The notes under the pieces: generated by a model
What the model was told of the DNA's origin: nothing
What the model saw: the letters and a program-made list of their open reading frames with translations, nothing else
Database searches by the model: none
Assembly (NCBI GenBank): GCA_905221605.1
Contig: CAJNDS010000354.1
Location: 62,001-126,000, forward strand
DNA from: Symbiodinium natans
Taxonomy: Eukaryota; Sar; Dinophyceae; Suessiales; Symbiodiniaceae
Length of the DNA: 64,000 bases
Direction of reading: 5' to 3'
Position numbers and translations under genes: made by a program
Shown: piece by piece, positions 53,761-63,550 of the stretch
Position numbering within the stretch: the first letter of the stretch is position 1
Layout of the letters: every line of letters begins with the position of its first letter

Positions 53761-53938
53761 ACCCTTGAAAGAAAACCTGGGGTTGGAGAGTGCGGCATCT
53801 CTCGAAGTTCCGAAGATGAGGCATGAGGATGTGAAAAAGGCATCCTGGCGATATCAGCCTCTAATGGGAACTCGGAGCTTCATGCTAAGGATGGAGTTTA
53901 GCAAGTCCCAACAGTGCTCACGTCCCAACAGTGCTCAC

Positions 53939-54040
53939 CATGTTTTCGTCGACTGCTGGTGGCGCCGCGGCCGTTTTTGTTCAGGCACTGCTGAAGTGCC
54001 TGCAAGGTCTTGTTGCTTGCCTAAGGCTGGTGCGTGATGA
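53939..54040 (+). CDS. possible first exon, hydrophobic start
   Basis: A real ATG begins MFSSTAGGAAAVFVQALLKC then LQGLVACLRLVRDEGWALGK. The hydrophobic N-terminus could be a signal or membrane segment. A direct repeat (CCCAACAGTGCTCAC, twice) lies immediately upstream. No donor is certain. Confidence 0.4.
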
Positions 54041-54149
54041 GGGCTGGGCCCTGGGGAAAGCATCCCCAAACCCTACAAGCCTTGAGCTCCTGCGTTTAGG
54101 GCTGGGGGTGGAGTTGGAGTTCCCAAAGCCTACAAAGAGATAAAACACC

Positions 54150-54338
54150 ATGAAGACAAAGAGCCTCCGAAAAAGCTTTAGAGAATTCCGGTCAGCCCAG
54201 AGTCCGAAACCCCTTGGGTTTAAGGTCTACTCTGAAGCTGCGATGTTCGGGGAGCCTATCAGTAACCCGACGCTCCATCTAGTGAATATGTACGGGATGG
54301 CCTGCACTGCAACCCCTACTTTGGATAAGGGGTGTTGA
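54150..54338 (+). CDS. possible coding segment, unknown
   Basis: A plus ATG frame reads MKTKSLRKSFREFRSAQSPK then PLGFKVYSEAAMFGEPISNP. It is protein-like, 62 codons long, and ends in a stop. No splice or motif support. Confidence 0.3.
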   Translation: MKTKSLRKSFREFRSAQSPKPLGFKVYSEAAMFGEPISNPTLHLVNMYGMACTATPTLDKGC

Positions 54339-54349
54339 GGCTGGTGCCA

Positions 54350-55400
54350 TGCAAGAGCAAGCTGCTGCTTCCCTGACAGCAGATTTAGGGTTTGGGATCC
54401 GCTTTCTGACGGCTTTGCACAGCTCTCGTCAGCTCTCAGAGCTAGACTGGAGCTTTGGCCATCGGGTACCTGGAGCCTTGCTGACCCTTCGCACATGCCG
54501 CAAATGACCCCCGTTGCAGAATTTGGGAGCAGTTGTGGGTTCTGCTAAAGGGCCTGGGCCAAATCAGATTGGCCTGTTAAAAACCGTACACAGAATCTCT
54601 GATTCCCAACAGTCCTAGAAGAAAATCTAGATACCTGAGTTACAACCCGTCTTAGAGGAAATATGTTCCCATTTGCTTTGTCCCAACTGAACATGCGCCC
54701 TGAAATCAGTATGTTTAAGTTCTTCAAAAACAGAGAAATTTCGTGCTAAAAGACAATAATTACTGGAAACAACAATAAAGAAGTAAAGGTTCTTCTGAAC
54801 TGCAGTCCCCTTAGTTTGCTTTGGTCTGCACCTTTTGAAGCATTTTCGCTTGTCTGGTTTCCCCGCAGGTACTGTGGAATTGCAGCTGCGAATGTCGACC
54901 CACTCCTTCTTTACATACAAGCAAAGCGGGGCCGCGCGCGCACCCACAGACACACGCTCTCGCTCTGGCTCTCGCTCTCGCACTCGCTCTCGCATTCTGC
55001 TACACAGCCGCTACTTGTTTGTCGCTACATGGAATCGCTTCCCACCTTCAGTGTCGGCTGTCACATGTTAAAACTCAACTGTTTGTTTCTGCCCCCGCCC
55101 CCTGGGGTGCCAACCGAAACCCCCGGAATGCACTCAGCGATTCTGTGGGAGCAAGTTTTTGTTTGCTTCTTTACACTTTCAGCTTTTGAGTGATTGTTTC
55201 TTGCTTTGTTATACGTTGCGAGAAGTGAACTTGAAGGGCTTTCTGGGGTGTTCTGGTCAAGCTTTTGCCATTTGCTTTTGGCACGGCGCGGTTCCTATTT
55301 GTGTTGCTTTTGTCTTGCCTCTCTCACGGAAGGACGGCCACTGGGCATTATCGCCTTCGTGCTTCCCTATTTGACCAAAGCAAACCTAAAGATCCTTGCC
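54350..55400. other. spacer with a (CTCTCG)n tract
   Basis: A CTCTCG/CTCTGG microsatellite at 54,955-54,995. Several hydrophobic open frames on the plus strand (54,816-55,415) lack motifs. Confidence 0.4.
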
Positions 55401-55421
55401 TCCCCCAAACCTTGAAGTGAA

Positions 55422-55638
55422 TTGTTGAGCTTGAATGAACCTGAACTCCATCAGTGCAGGATGGCCACAAGGCTCCTGAGGTATTCAAAGCACGAGTGGA
55501 CCAACCAGCTGTGCACAGCAGAGTTACAGGTCTCATTCGGCAGTGCAGTAACCGGTTTAAAGCCGACTGACACAGAGGCACGCGGCTGGAATGCACGTCA
55601 TTTCTAGCGGCTTTACGTCGGCTTGTGGTTTCCCACAA
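55422..55638. CDS. region open on both strands, unknown
   Basis: The plus frame reads RMATRLLRYSKHEWTNQLCT then AELQVSFGSAVTGLKPTDTE; the minus frame is Arg/Ser-rich. Both are plausible, with no splice support. Confidence 0.28.
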
Positions 55639-55888
55639 CTACTGTCCGCACTGCGTAAGCAACGGGCACGATAAAGGGGAACTTTCAGAACAACCTACGA
55701 AACAATTGGCGCGAAAACCTGGCCCATGTAATTCCTTAATAGCCTGCTCTTCAAGTCCCTTGGAAGTACAGCCATCGGTCTAACTTTCAGGCGAGAGGCA
55801 AGAGTCTAGGATGTGCCTAGAACGAGTCAGTACATGTTATCACCTTCGCTTCTCACACGCCGCCTCTTGCTGTAATCGTGGAGCTGCC

Positions 55889-55951
55889 TCACAGTTCGCC
55901 CTTCTCGGACGTCTCGGCCTTCAGCTTCTTCAGCTGCTCGGACAACGCCTG
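55889..55951 (-). CDS. terminal exon, coiled coil and stop (locus J)
   Basis: A 63-bp minus exon, 20 codons plus TGA, with acceptor GGGGCCAG/CAG. It encodes QALSEQLKKLKAETSEKGEL. Heptads and high GC make it a clear coding C-terminus. It is likely the 3' end of locus J. Confidence 0.68.
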   Translation of the reverse strand, partial: QALSEQLKKLKAETSEKGEL

Positions 55952-56046
55952 CTGGCCCCGCAAACCTTACAATGCCCTACAACTCCATAACTCTTCAACC
56001 CGAAGTCCCTCGGCCGACATGGCAAGGTGCTTTTCACGACAACAGG

Positions 56047-56131
56047 CTCAACTCAGCAGCACCCCATGCACGACGCCTACACCTTCGAGAGCGAAATCGA
56101 GGAGTGCCTAAGCCCTATATTTAGTGCATGA
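56047..56131 (+). CDS. possible terminal exon
   Basis: After acceptor GACAACAG/GC the plus strand reads QHPMHDAYTFESEIEECLSP and IFSA, then TGA. It is protein-like, but it lies within a minus-strand locus J intron, so it needs independent support. Confidence 0.38.
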
Positions 56132-56355
56132 GGCAGCAATCGGGCTCAAGATCCTGTTGCCTCAGCCTTGAAGGCTTTCCGTTGCCCCGCCGCCCCCTTG
56201 CCCCTTCAGCCGGCAATTCACGTGTCTTAGAGCTTAGGGCTTAGGGCTAGGGGTGTTCTGCCGTTTGAAGGTTTGAGAGTCTGGGGGTGATGTGGCGTTG
56301 GGTTCTTTTGAATTGCTGAAGGTTCTCAGGTTTTTCGGGAAGTGTAAAATCTCAG

Positions 56356-56447
56356 CTGCATGGTTGAACGGCTGCAGCTGCCCGGGCCTGTTCACGCTGC
56401 TTCAGCACGTGTGCAGCGTCGAAGTCCTGCAGGCAGTCGCGCGCGAG
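56356..56447 (+). CDS. exon, hydrophobic/Cys-containing segment
   Basis: Plus exon with acceptor AATCTCAG/CT (or GCTGCAG at 56,377) and canonical donor GAG/GTAAAA. It encodes CPGLFTLLQHVCSVEVLQAV and ARE. Good signals on the strand opposite locus J; it may be a nested gene. Confidence 0.52.
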
Positions 56448-56688
56448 GTAAAAGCTGATGCAACTGTAAGAGTGGCTGAAAGCTTTACGTGCTGACCCCT
56501 GATGTAGCTCAGAACCAATTGTCATATGCCCTTAGGCATCTGGCACAAACCGTATGTCCAAGACGTGACCAGAATTACACAAGGGATGCGACTCCTCCGT
56601 GACTGCCCCCCAGCCCAAGCTTGAGGCTCGCCCCCAAACCTCAACGTTCTCCTAAAAAACTCAGACTCAAGCCTGAATCCAAACTCAC

Positions 56689-56768
56689 GAAGGCTGATCT
56701 CTACAATACTCTTAGTCGGTGCCTCTTTCTCCACGGCCTCCATCTTCTTCACCGAAATTGCAGCCAAC
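56689..56768 (-). CDS. exon, charged helix (locus J)
   Basis: An 80-bp minus exon with acceptor CGAACAG/G and canonical donor CTTC/GTGAGT. It encodes LAAISVKKMEAVEKEAPTKS and IVEISL. Its start phase does not match the exon at 57,194 directly, so one small exon may be missing. Confidence 0.7.
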
Positions 56769-57193
56769 CTGTTCGGGGTGCAGAGGGATCTCTTCCAAAG
56801 CCAAAAGACACTGAAAGTTTCGACCCTAATGATGAGCCCCCGTGTGAGGGGAGCTTGCAACCCTTCGAGGCACTAAGCTGGACACAGTGGTGCCATGTGG
56901 TGCCCCTTTTGATGTGAGGGTTTTGGCAGTTGTTTCGGTTGTTTCGCTGAACAGCACCAATCGCCAGGGCCTTGAAAGCAGTTCCGGGGCCAAGAAGGAC
57001 TCTAATAGCAGATTCCCTTGGATTGTTGAAGGGTTTCAGCTTGGATGTCCCCAGCACGCGTCGAGGTCATCATCGTTCGGGCATGACTCCGTGCAATGGA
57101 TGCGCTAGTACTTGAGTCGCACAGACACTATATATCTTTCGGCACTCACTTGCGAGTAGCACGGAGAGATCTTATTTCGTAATGGACAAGAAC

Positions 57194-57299
57194 CACGGAT
57201 TTGCCAAGGCCGTGACTCCTTTTCCACCGAGTCGATGTCGGTGGGCAGGGGCTCCTCGAAGCATGCAGCGTTGCAAATCTCCGGAATTCCCTCCCGAAC
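57194..57299 (-). CDS. exon (locus J)
   Basis: Minus exon with acceptor TTAGCGAG/GTT and donor CCGTG/GTTCTT. It encodes VREGIPEICNAACFEEPLPT then DIDSVEKESRPWQIR. It starts in phase 0, matching the exon at 57,477. The composition is globular. No motif was recognised. Confidence 0.68.
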
Positions 57300-57476
57300 C
57301 TCGCTAACCCAAGCCCAAACCCCACATCCCCAACGCCAGCAGATAGTAAAAACCCTGCAACTGCGAATGCCCAAACGCCACCATTTGCATGACTCGGACA
57401 TGGACGTTGGAAGCTGAACCCCCCAATCCATCAGTTGAACCTTGAACCTGGAAACCCCGCAACCCCACGATGCAAC

Positions 57477-57536
57477 CGCTGCCCATGCCTCAGGGGCTGC
57501 TTTGTCGCCCTTATCCTTGGTGGCGTTCTTCTCCGC
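57477..57536 (-). CDS. exon, Lys/Asp/Ala-rich (locus J)
   Basis: A 60-bp minus exon of 20 codons with acceptor CGGGCAG/GCG and donor GCG/GTTGCA. It encodes AEKNATKDKGDKAAPEAWAA. Phase 0 at both ends, in chain with 57,724 upstream and 57,299 downstream. Confidence 0.68.
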
Positions 57537-57723
57537 CTGCCCGGGTCTTTTGGGCGAAGGGGTCTTGTGGGTTCAACAAGCGCTGAACAAGTAGTCAAGT
57601 ATGCACACAAACTGCTTTGGAGGTTGTAGGTTATGGTTTCCGGATTCGGTTCTTGACTTTTTGTGAGTTTGGAGTCGTGCTAGACTTTTGATTTGACCAA
57701 AAAAACCCAGTGCCTCAAGAAAC

Positions 57724-57810
57724 TTGAAAGAATGACGTCTTTGAGAACTTGAACGGCGCCTTGGGCTTCGTCTCCTTTGGCTTCTTGATCTTCTTCAGCT
57801 TCTCCCACTC
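57724..57810 (-). CDS. exon, Lys-rich helix (locus J)
   Basis: An 87-bp minus exon of 29 codons with acceptor GGTTGCAG/GAG and donor CAA/GTTTCT. It encodes EWEKLKKIKKPKETKPKAPF and KFSKTSFFQ. Strongly basic, clearly coding. It heads an in-phase chain of three exons. Confidence 0.72.
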
Positions 57811-57899
57811 CTGCAACCGGAGACTTGCGGGTTCCGGTCACAGGGCCTTCTCATGGGAGGGTTCAAGATGGCTTCTACTGGCTGGAAACTTGGAAACCG

Positions 57900-59137
57900 A
57901 GTCGGGCGATGAACCAGGGCTCCAAGGAGAGGGTTTTCAGATGCGCTGGCAATGCTCTACTTAAAGGCTACGAATCCAAAAGAACAATGCGCTCCAAAAG
58001 TCCTAAGCTTCATGAAGCCAAATGCTCAACTCAAGCCTTGCCACCCAGAAGGAAAAGGGGCTTTGGGTTCAGCTGTTTGGGGCCTAGGGCGAGCTCTGAG
58101 ATCCCAGCTGAGCTTCTTAACGTAAACCTGCCCAAGCGGCTTAAACCTTGAAAGCGCTTGTGTAACTCCGGGTCAGGTCTCCGGAAAGCGCTTTAAAAAT
58201 GCTTTGACCAGCAAGTCAGATTCTGAGCCCCGAAGAGTTTTCCATACGCTGCAATAGAATTGTAATGAAGAACCAGGAAAAACATTTCGAACAAAACCCC
58301 GACCTTCTTCACCTTGGAAATGGAACTGACAACCTGGCCGAATGGATTGCATTCAGGGCGTCTAGAGGGTGTGGCGGTGAGGGTCGGGGGAAGAGGGGCG
58401 GGGGGTGTGACAGGCTTGGCTGGGTCATTTCTTGGGCTTCAAGGTAGGGTTCATGCCAGTTTCGGTTGGAGGCCCAGGACTCAACCGGCCGTCAACGGGT
58501 TTGGGCATTGGGGTCCGAGTTCTGTCTTTGAACGGTTGTTGTCTTCGACCATCAAAAATGAAGGCTTTGTTGAGACTTGCTTCCAACATGCTAAAAGGTT
58601 ATTTTTCTAACAGGCCTAAACGGGGCTGTCGCCCGTGGGGGTGCACATATCGCTCGGCGCCTGGACAGGTTTCGCATACACCTGCTGAACCCATGGACCC
58701 ATGGAAATGAACCAGGTAGCTGCTGGCATGGCCGGAACCCTCCACGGTGTTTGGGGTCTTGGGCCTACTTACTTTGCAAGGTTCTACTAGGGTTTGGGAC
58801 CTTTGGGCTTATGAGTCTTTTGGGTCCTGGTGATTTGCGGCTTTTTGGTTCTAGGAAGCATGCCGTAGTATGCGCGCCTCCTGCTTTGTGTAGGCGGGCG
58901 CCTCGTGAAGGGGAAGCCTCGATCCGCGTTTATTCGGTCAGTGGTTCTGGAAGCTGTGACAGGCACATTCTCCAGCGTTTAGGCTTGTCGGCGTGAGCCG
59001 TAATAACCAATCCCAACACAAGCGCAGTGTCGTATTCTTGCATGGGTCGGGTTATTGCCTCGTTTTCGAGTTGTGGCCGAGATGGGCTGTGGGCGAGGAA
59101 GGTCTTTGATCGCCGGCTAGCCTGCAGCCCTTAACAC
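57900..59137. other. spacer, few coding signs
   Basis: A plus-strand open frame (57,825-58,151) and a short one near 58,860-58,996 (RRAPREGEASIRVYSVSG) are weak candidates. Otherwise degenerate heptamers and mixed sequence. Confidence 0.35.
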
Positions 59138-59212
59138 CATCCACTGAACTCCAATCTCTTCAAACGCTGTGAGCACTGCCCCTTCTGCTGCTCCTGCTTC
59201 TTCGCCCACCAC
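59138..59212 (-). CDS. exon, acidic helix (locus K)
   Basis: A 75-bp minus exon of 25 codons with acceptor AAACTCAG/GTG and donor ATG/GTGTTA. It encodes VVGEEAGAAEGAVLTAFEEI and GVQWM. Phase 0 at both ends. It is the 3'-most exon found for locus K. Confidence 0.65.
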
Positions 59213-59478
59213 CTGAGTTTGAGGGCACGAAGGCAGCTCAGCATGATGGGGATTTAGCAATTACGGCCTGCGAGGGCTCAAGGAGTGGCTTCGCGAATCC
59301 GAAAGCCCTCAGAAACTGCGCTTTTCGAGGCTTAGGCTTGAAGGCAGCATGGACATGGGGTTCCAGTCGAAAGTCTTGATTTGCACCAGCTTCGGGATTA
59401 GGGTGTAGGATTGGTTTACCAAGATGTCGACTAGTGCATAAACAATACATGTAGATTTCAATGGTATTTTAATGACGA

Positions 59479-59745
59479 TCACACAGTCGACACCAATTTG
59501 AAACTAGTCATGCTAGCAATTCTTGCAGATACATACAACGACATCCTACCCCGCAGCTCAGATGGATAGACCCTCAAGAGTCCAAACTTGTCACCATGAA
59601 ATCTGCAGTCCCAAGCCAGATAAACGAAAAAACCTTGCCAAGCTTCGTCTCCTACAATGCTCAGCACGTACCCAGTTCCCTCAATGTTCTCAATCCCAGT
59701 ACATTTGGATGAACACACGACATGGCGAAAACATCCAACTTGCAA
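59479..59745 (-). CDS. coding segment, unknown (locus K)
   Basis: The minus frame reads GIENIEGTGYVLSIVGDEAW then QGFFVYLAWDCRFHGDKFGL and LRVYPSELRGRMSLYV, ending in a stop at 59,479. It looks globular and beta-rich. It follows another coding-like block (59,766-60,062) with no intron-like spacer and in another frame, so an indel or a short intron may separate them. Confidence 0.48.
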   Translation of the reverse strand: MQVGCFRHVVCSSKCTGIENIEGTGYVLSIVGDEAWQGFFVYLAWDCRFHGDKFGLLRVYPSELRGRMSLYVSARIASMTSFKLVSTV

Positions 59746-59946
59746 CTAACCAAATTGCGCCTACACTAGATGCCGAACATTGAGTTTGTATGCATGGGGT
59801 GTGCACTTGTGTGCCGTGGGTGTTTCGTCACAGAGTTTTCGGCAAAGCTTCCCAGAATAGCCATTCCATCGCACGGATACTCTCCACCCTGTGCACAATG
59901 CTGGATTTTGGCATTCGTTCGGGCGCGTGGTCTTTTTGGGCCACAC

Positions 59947-60062
59947 ATGAATGTGCTCGTTTTGTCGAGCAAAACTCTTAGGGGGGCCTTCCAAATCGGG
60001 GCCCCCAGCGTCTCGAACTCAGCCAACTTCTCGGCCGCGGCCTCGGTTTTGTTGGCGCTCAC
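59947..60062 (-). CDS. exon, helical segment (locus K)
   Basis: Minus exon with acceptor CCCTTCAG/GTG and a likely donor TTCAT/GTGTGG; the frame stays open to 59,766. It encodes VSANKTEAAAEKLAEFETLG then APIWKAPLRVLLDKTSTF. The Ala/Glu/Lys helix is GC-rich and clearly coding. Confidence 0.65.
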
Positions 60063-60419
60063 CTGAAGGGGCTGACAAAGGGATGGGGGGGATGGCTTAT
60101 CTTGGAGTAGGAGTGAAGACATGGGCAACTGTCCCGGGCGCTGCGCCCACTTATCGGTTCCAAATCAACGTTCAAACTTGGAGCAGTAAACTGCTTGTGT
60201 GGGGGGGGGGGGGGGGAGGTCCACTTGTCATGTACATTGTTTGGGGAATGCAGGAACCAGTAGCATGGGCGACGTGAGCTCTTGGGGCATCGTGTGGAGA
60301 GGTGAGCAGCTCAAGACCAAGCACCCAACTTCTCCAGCCTCATATTCAATAGCAAGACATCAACCATCGAAACTGCAGAACCCTCAACCCATAAGTTTCC
60401 AAACTTGCTTCGTTCGCCT

Positions 60420-60850
60420 CGCTTGTTGCCGCTATTGAAACGGATCACGGAGGTGCCCTTGTTCTTCTCTCCTCCTCTTTGACTCCCTTCTTGTCTCCTG
60501 TTTTGGAGAAGAACCAGAGCCGGATTGGAGGGACGCGCCCTTTGCTTGTCATCCTCCTTGTCTCCCTTTCGGAACCGTCCCCGTCTGGTCTCCCCTTGTT
60601 GTCTGCCTTCCCGTCTCCTCTTTGGGCTGTGGGACGTGCACCCCTTGTTGAAAACAATTCCACGACGCCCCGCAAATCGTCTGCATTCTTGCAACACGAT
60701 CTGGTTCTGATTAGACAAGAACGGGGTGCGTCCCACGATCCGGCTCTGGACGCAAGAAGGGAGATAAGGAGGGAGGAGACAAGAACAGGGGCGCTGTGCC
60801 CCGTGGCTTTGGTTCTAAAAAGGGGACCAAAATAGGGGGTGTACCAGGGA
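60420..60850. repeat. degenerate CTTGTCTCC-type repeats
   Basis: Pyrimidine-rich units such as CTTGTCTCC and TCTGGTCTCC recur about every 35 bp from 60,490 to 60,620; the complement GGAGACAAGAACAGG occurs near 60,773. Arg/Lys-rich ORFs on the minus strand come from this bias. Confidence 0.5.
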
Positions 60851-61037
60851 CGGGCCCGACAGTCCGGATCTGCTCATGAAAGGTGGAGGGGCCTCGGTAT
60901 ACCCACTGCCTTGTGGAAGAAGGCTATCCTGAAACAATCCATAATCTCGGGGGTGTGGTGGGGATAGCCATATTTTCATTTTTTGGAAAATTAAACCCTA
61001 AACCCTACAAACCCAGCCACGCCCCTACACTAAACAC

Positions 61038-61101
61038 TGGCATTTCGGGGCATGGCCCAAGTCATGTTCTTGGCGATGGTCTTCTGCATGTCCTTCGCAA
61101 A
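61038..61101 (-). CDS. exon (locus K)
   Basis: Minus exon with acceptor CCTGAAG/TTT and donor GCCA/GTGTTT. It encodes FAKDMQKTIAKNMTWAMPRN and A. Lys/Met-rich helix. The long plus-strand frame over 60,883-61,380 is probably not coding. Confidence 0.6.
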
Positions 61102-61507
61102 CTTCAGGTGCTACTAGTGCTACTTTCACGTATGGGTTCAGGCTTCAGGGTTGCGGGGCTTCCCCACTTCCAGGCCAAGCCCTTGCACATCCCGCATGCA
61201 CTACCTGCACCCCCCACCCCAACCAAGAGAGAAGCATGTATCGAAAGGGTGTTCAACAACAAAATCGCGGTGCCACGGGGGGTAGTGCCTGCTCTGCAGC
61301 AGATTAAGGGCTGCGTCGTAGGGTTTAAGGAATTAAGAGCCGCATCTCCTTGGGGTAAGATACCTGCGCCCCTGTGTTGAGAGGGTGTTATGCGACTGAA
61401 GCAATCGAAATCCTAGAGCCCAATCCACCTCGGAAGAACATCAGCCTGCATGCAGAAGTCGCTCGTCACCTAAGTTGACTATGTTTCTCAAACTGACATC
61501 CTATCAC

Positions 61508-61679
61508 CGCAAAGCACACTCTCCGATAATGTCCTTGATGGCAGCAATCTCTTCCTCTACCATCTCAGGCAAGTCGGCTCGAGCCTCCGATTAGTTCAAA
61601 ACCGCACGCTGAAAGTCATGCTCGGAGTCTCGGAGCTTGAGATGCAGCTTCTTGGGCCAAAAGGCACACTGGTCCGCAT
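61508..61679 (-). CDS. exon with an in-frame TAA (locus K)
   Basis: Minus exon with acceptor CATCTTAG/AT and donor TTGCG/GTGATA. It reads ADQCAFWPKKLHLKLRDSEH and DFQRAVLN, then TAA (61,591-61,593), then SEARADLPEMVEEEIAAIKD and IIGECALR in the same frame. Both sides are clearly coding. The stop may be a null mutation, a sequencing error, or lie in a very short removed segment. Confidence 0.62.
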
Positions 61680-61759
61680 CTAAGATGCGCAGTCGGCCGC
61701 ATAGGCATATTTAAGAAGAGCATAGGATTGCCCTGACTCTGTCCACCGAGGGCCTTAAC

Positions 61760-61805
61760 TTGAACCGGTGAAAGCTTGGAGAAGTGGACTTTGAAGTTCC
61801 GAGCG
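61760..61805 (-). CDS. exon (locus K)
   Basis: A 46-bp minus exon with acceptor CTCTTTAG/C and donor CAA/GTTAAG. It encodes ARNFKVHFSKLSPVQ. Its first base completes an Ala codon from the exon at 62,412, so the two join in phase. Confidence 0.6.
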
Positions 61806-62004
61806 CTAAAGAGGTGAAGTTACTGCGTTTGCGGGTGCGGGCCCTGAGATGCAGAGTGCATATCGAATGTCAGCATCGGTGCGATTCACGGAGCACTCTC
61901 TCTGTGTAGAAAGGCCCCGGCAGCACACACACGTCAAACCAACCGTGTCTCAATTCAGAGACCCCCGACACCCAAAACACCCCCAACACCCCGTCCTAGA
62001 ATCC

Positions 62005-62152
62005 CATGTGTCTGTGAGTCTGTGTGTGTGTGTGTGTGTGTGTGTGTCTGTGTGTGTGTGTGTGTGTCTCTGTGTGTCTCTGTGTGTCTCTGTGTGTGTC
62101 TGTGTGTGTCTGTGTGTGTCTGTGTGGTGTGTGTGTGTGACTGTCTGTCTGT

Positions 62153-62197
<45 letters not shown>

Positions 62198-62214
62198 TGT
62201 GTGTGTGTGTGTGT

Positions 62215-62283
<69 letters not shown>

Positions 62284-62285
62284 GG
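62005..62285. repeat. (GT)n microsatellite with GTCT interruptions
   Basis: About 280 bp of (TG)n interspersed with TCTG. ORFs on both strands over it encode Cys/Val or His/Thr repeats only. Confidence 0.97.
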
Positions 62286-62411
62286 TGTGCGTGCTCTTGT
62301 GTGCTTAAGGACGCACAAGAACACTTTTGAAACACCACAAAGGACACCGTCAGAACATCACCACGTCGCGCCACAGCCGTAAACCGTACAAATCCCAGGC
62401 CCCAGAACTAC

Positions 62412-62479
62412 GCTCCGCTCCGCTGCAAGAAAAGCGCCTCCAGCTCCAGGGCACGCTCCTCCATGGGGCTAAGGCGGTC
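62412..62479 (-). CDS. exon, acidic helix (locus K)
   Basis: Minus exon with acceptor CGCTCAG/GAC. It encodes DRLSPMEERALELEALFLQR and SG. A donor at GGAGC/GTAGTT joins it in phase to 61,805; unspliced, it would reach TAG at 62,408. Clear Glu/Leu heptads. Confidence 0.68.
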
Positions 62480-62892
62480 CTGAGCGGTCATAAGTGAAAG
62501 GCAATAAAGGGCTCTTCGGAGTCTGTAGGCTGTGCTTTAGCGCGGGCTCGAACATAAGAAACATGTGGCCGTGGACACTCACTCACTCGCTCACTCACTC
62601 CCGAAGTCCCATGTCACAGGTGGCACATTTGCATGCCACAGAACTGGGACAACTCCAGGGCTTCGCACTTTGAGGCTCTTGCCGACTCTGGAGGAAAGGA
62701 AAGACAGCATACACACCAATTCACACCCTGAGACCCTCCGAACCTAAAGCCCTGAACCAAACAGTTCGCCAAAAAGCCCTGGACCACCCGAATCGGTTGA
62801 GATCTTAGAGCCTAATGTTCATGAAGACCTGGGCGTTGCGTGAGAATGGCTCGAGGCCATAAGGCCTAACTAACCCCAAGATCATGAAGCAC

Positions 62893-62955
62893 AAAGCATT
62901 GTTCTGCCTGGAGGTCTTTCAGCTTGCTCTCGAACTCGGCCTTTGATGCGCCGGC
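62893..62955 (-). CDS. exon, coiled coil (locus K)
   Basis: A 63-bp minus exon of 21 codons with acceptor GCGCCAG/GCC and donor TTT/GTGCTT. It encodes AGASKAEFESKLKDLQAEQC and F. Phase 0 at both ends, so it can join 62,479. Confidence 0.7.
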
Positions 62956-63064
62956 CTGGCGCCCGGCCCCTCACCCTCTGTAAAACCACGGAGTTTTGGA
63001 TTGGAATGATTTCTTCTTGGTTTTTTGCAGGGGATTCAGGCACCCCACACCCAAACCCGAACAA

Positions 63065-63490
63065 TCAAGACCAAGAATCCAACCACCCCAAACGCTGAAC
63101 TCCTAACATATTTGAGTGGAGGGTGCGGCTTGAAGTCCGATCCCAAGACTTGCCTAGAGCAAGCGTATAGAATGTTGGCGCTTGCTGCTTGAAGTAGTCC
63201 TCACGACAAACTGCCACCTCAGGCACAGCATTGAATCGGTTGGGCCTTGGCAGCCTTGGCATTCACTGTATGTGAAAGAAGTCGTGGGTCATCCGGCAGC
63301 TGGGAGGGTGTCACCGCAGGCACCGTTGAGTCGGGCAGCATCCAGTCTCGGTGGACTTTTAGCAGGCCTTCCTTTTTGAGCTGGGTCGCAGTTCTCGGGA
63401 ACGTTTGTCGCATCGCCTTCTCGGGAGCTCTTCGGATTGTCCTACCAGCATGTGCCCCAGCCTCGAGCTCTCCAGGATCAGCTAGTAAGA
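63065..63490 (-). CDS. coding block with a frame change, unknown (locus K)
   Basis: The minus strand reads EAGAHAGRTIRRAPEKAMRQ, then TFPRTATQLKKEGLLKVHRD and TVPAVTPSQLPDDPRLLSHT, to a stop at 63,219. A second frame continues through NRFNAVPEVAVCREDYFKQQ and PTFYTLALGKSWDRTSSRTL. Both are clearly protein-like with no spacer, so an indel or short intron lies near 63,240. A CTAG acceptor at about 63,486 is the likely 5' boundary. The family is unknown. Confidence 0.6.
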
Positions 63491-63529
63491 CGTCGTCACC
63501 GTCAAGAAGTGAGGGACCGATGGTTTATA

Positions 63530-63550
63530 TTTAGGGTTTAGGGTTTAGGG
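63530..63550. repeat. (TTTAGGG)3 telomere-type repeat
   Basis: Three perfect heptamers about 40 bp upstream (minus sense) of the coding block ending at 63,490. Confidence 0.9.

Noticed and set aside
60883-61380. 165-codon plus-strand ORF
   Set aside because: It runs opposite a clean minus exon (61,038-61,101) and contains heptamer-repeat translation; composition is not coding-like.
61849-62382. 177-codon Cys/Val ORF and His/Thr ORFs
   Set aside because: Translations of a GT microsatellite. The same applies to 10,111-10,707 and 33,848-34,577.
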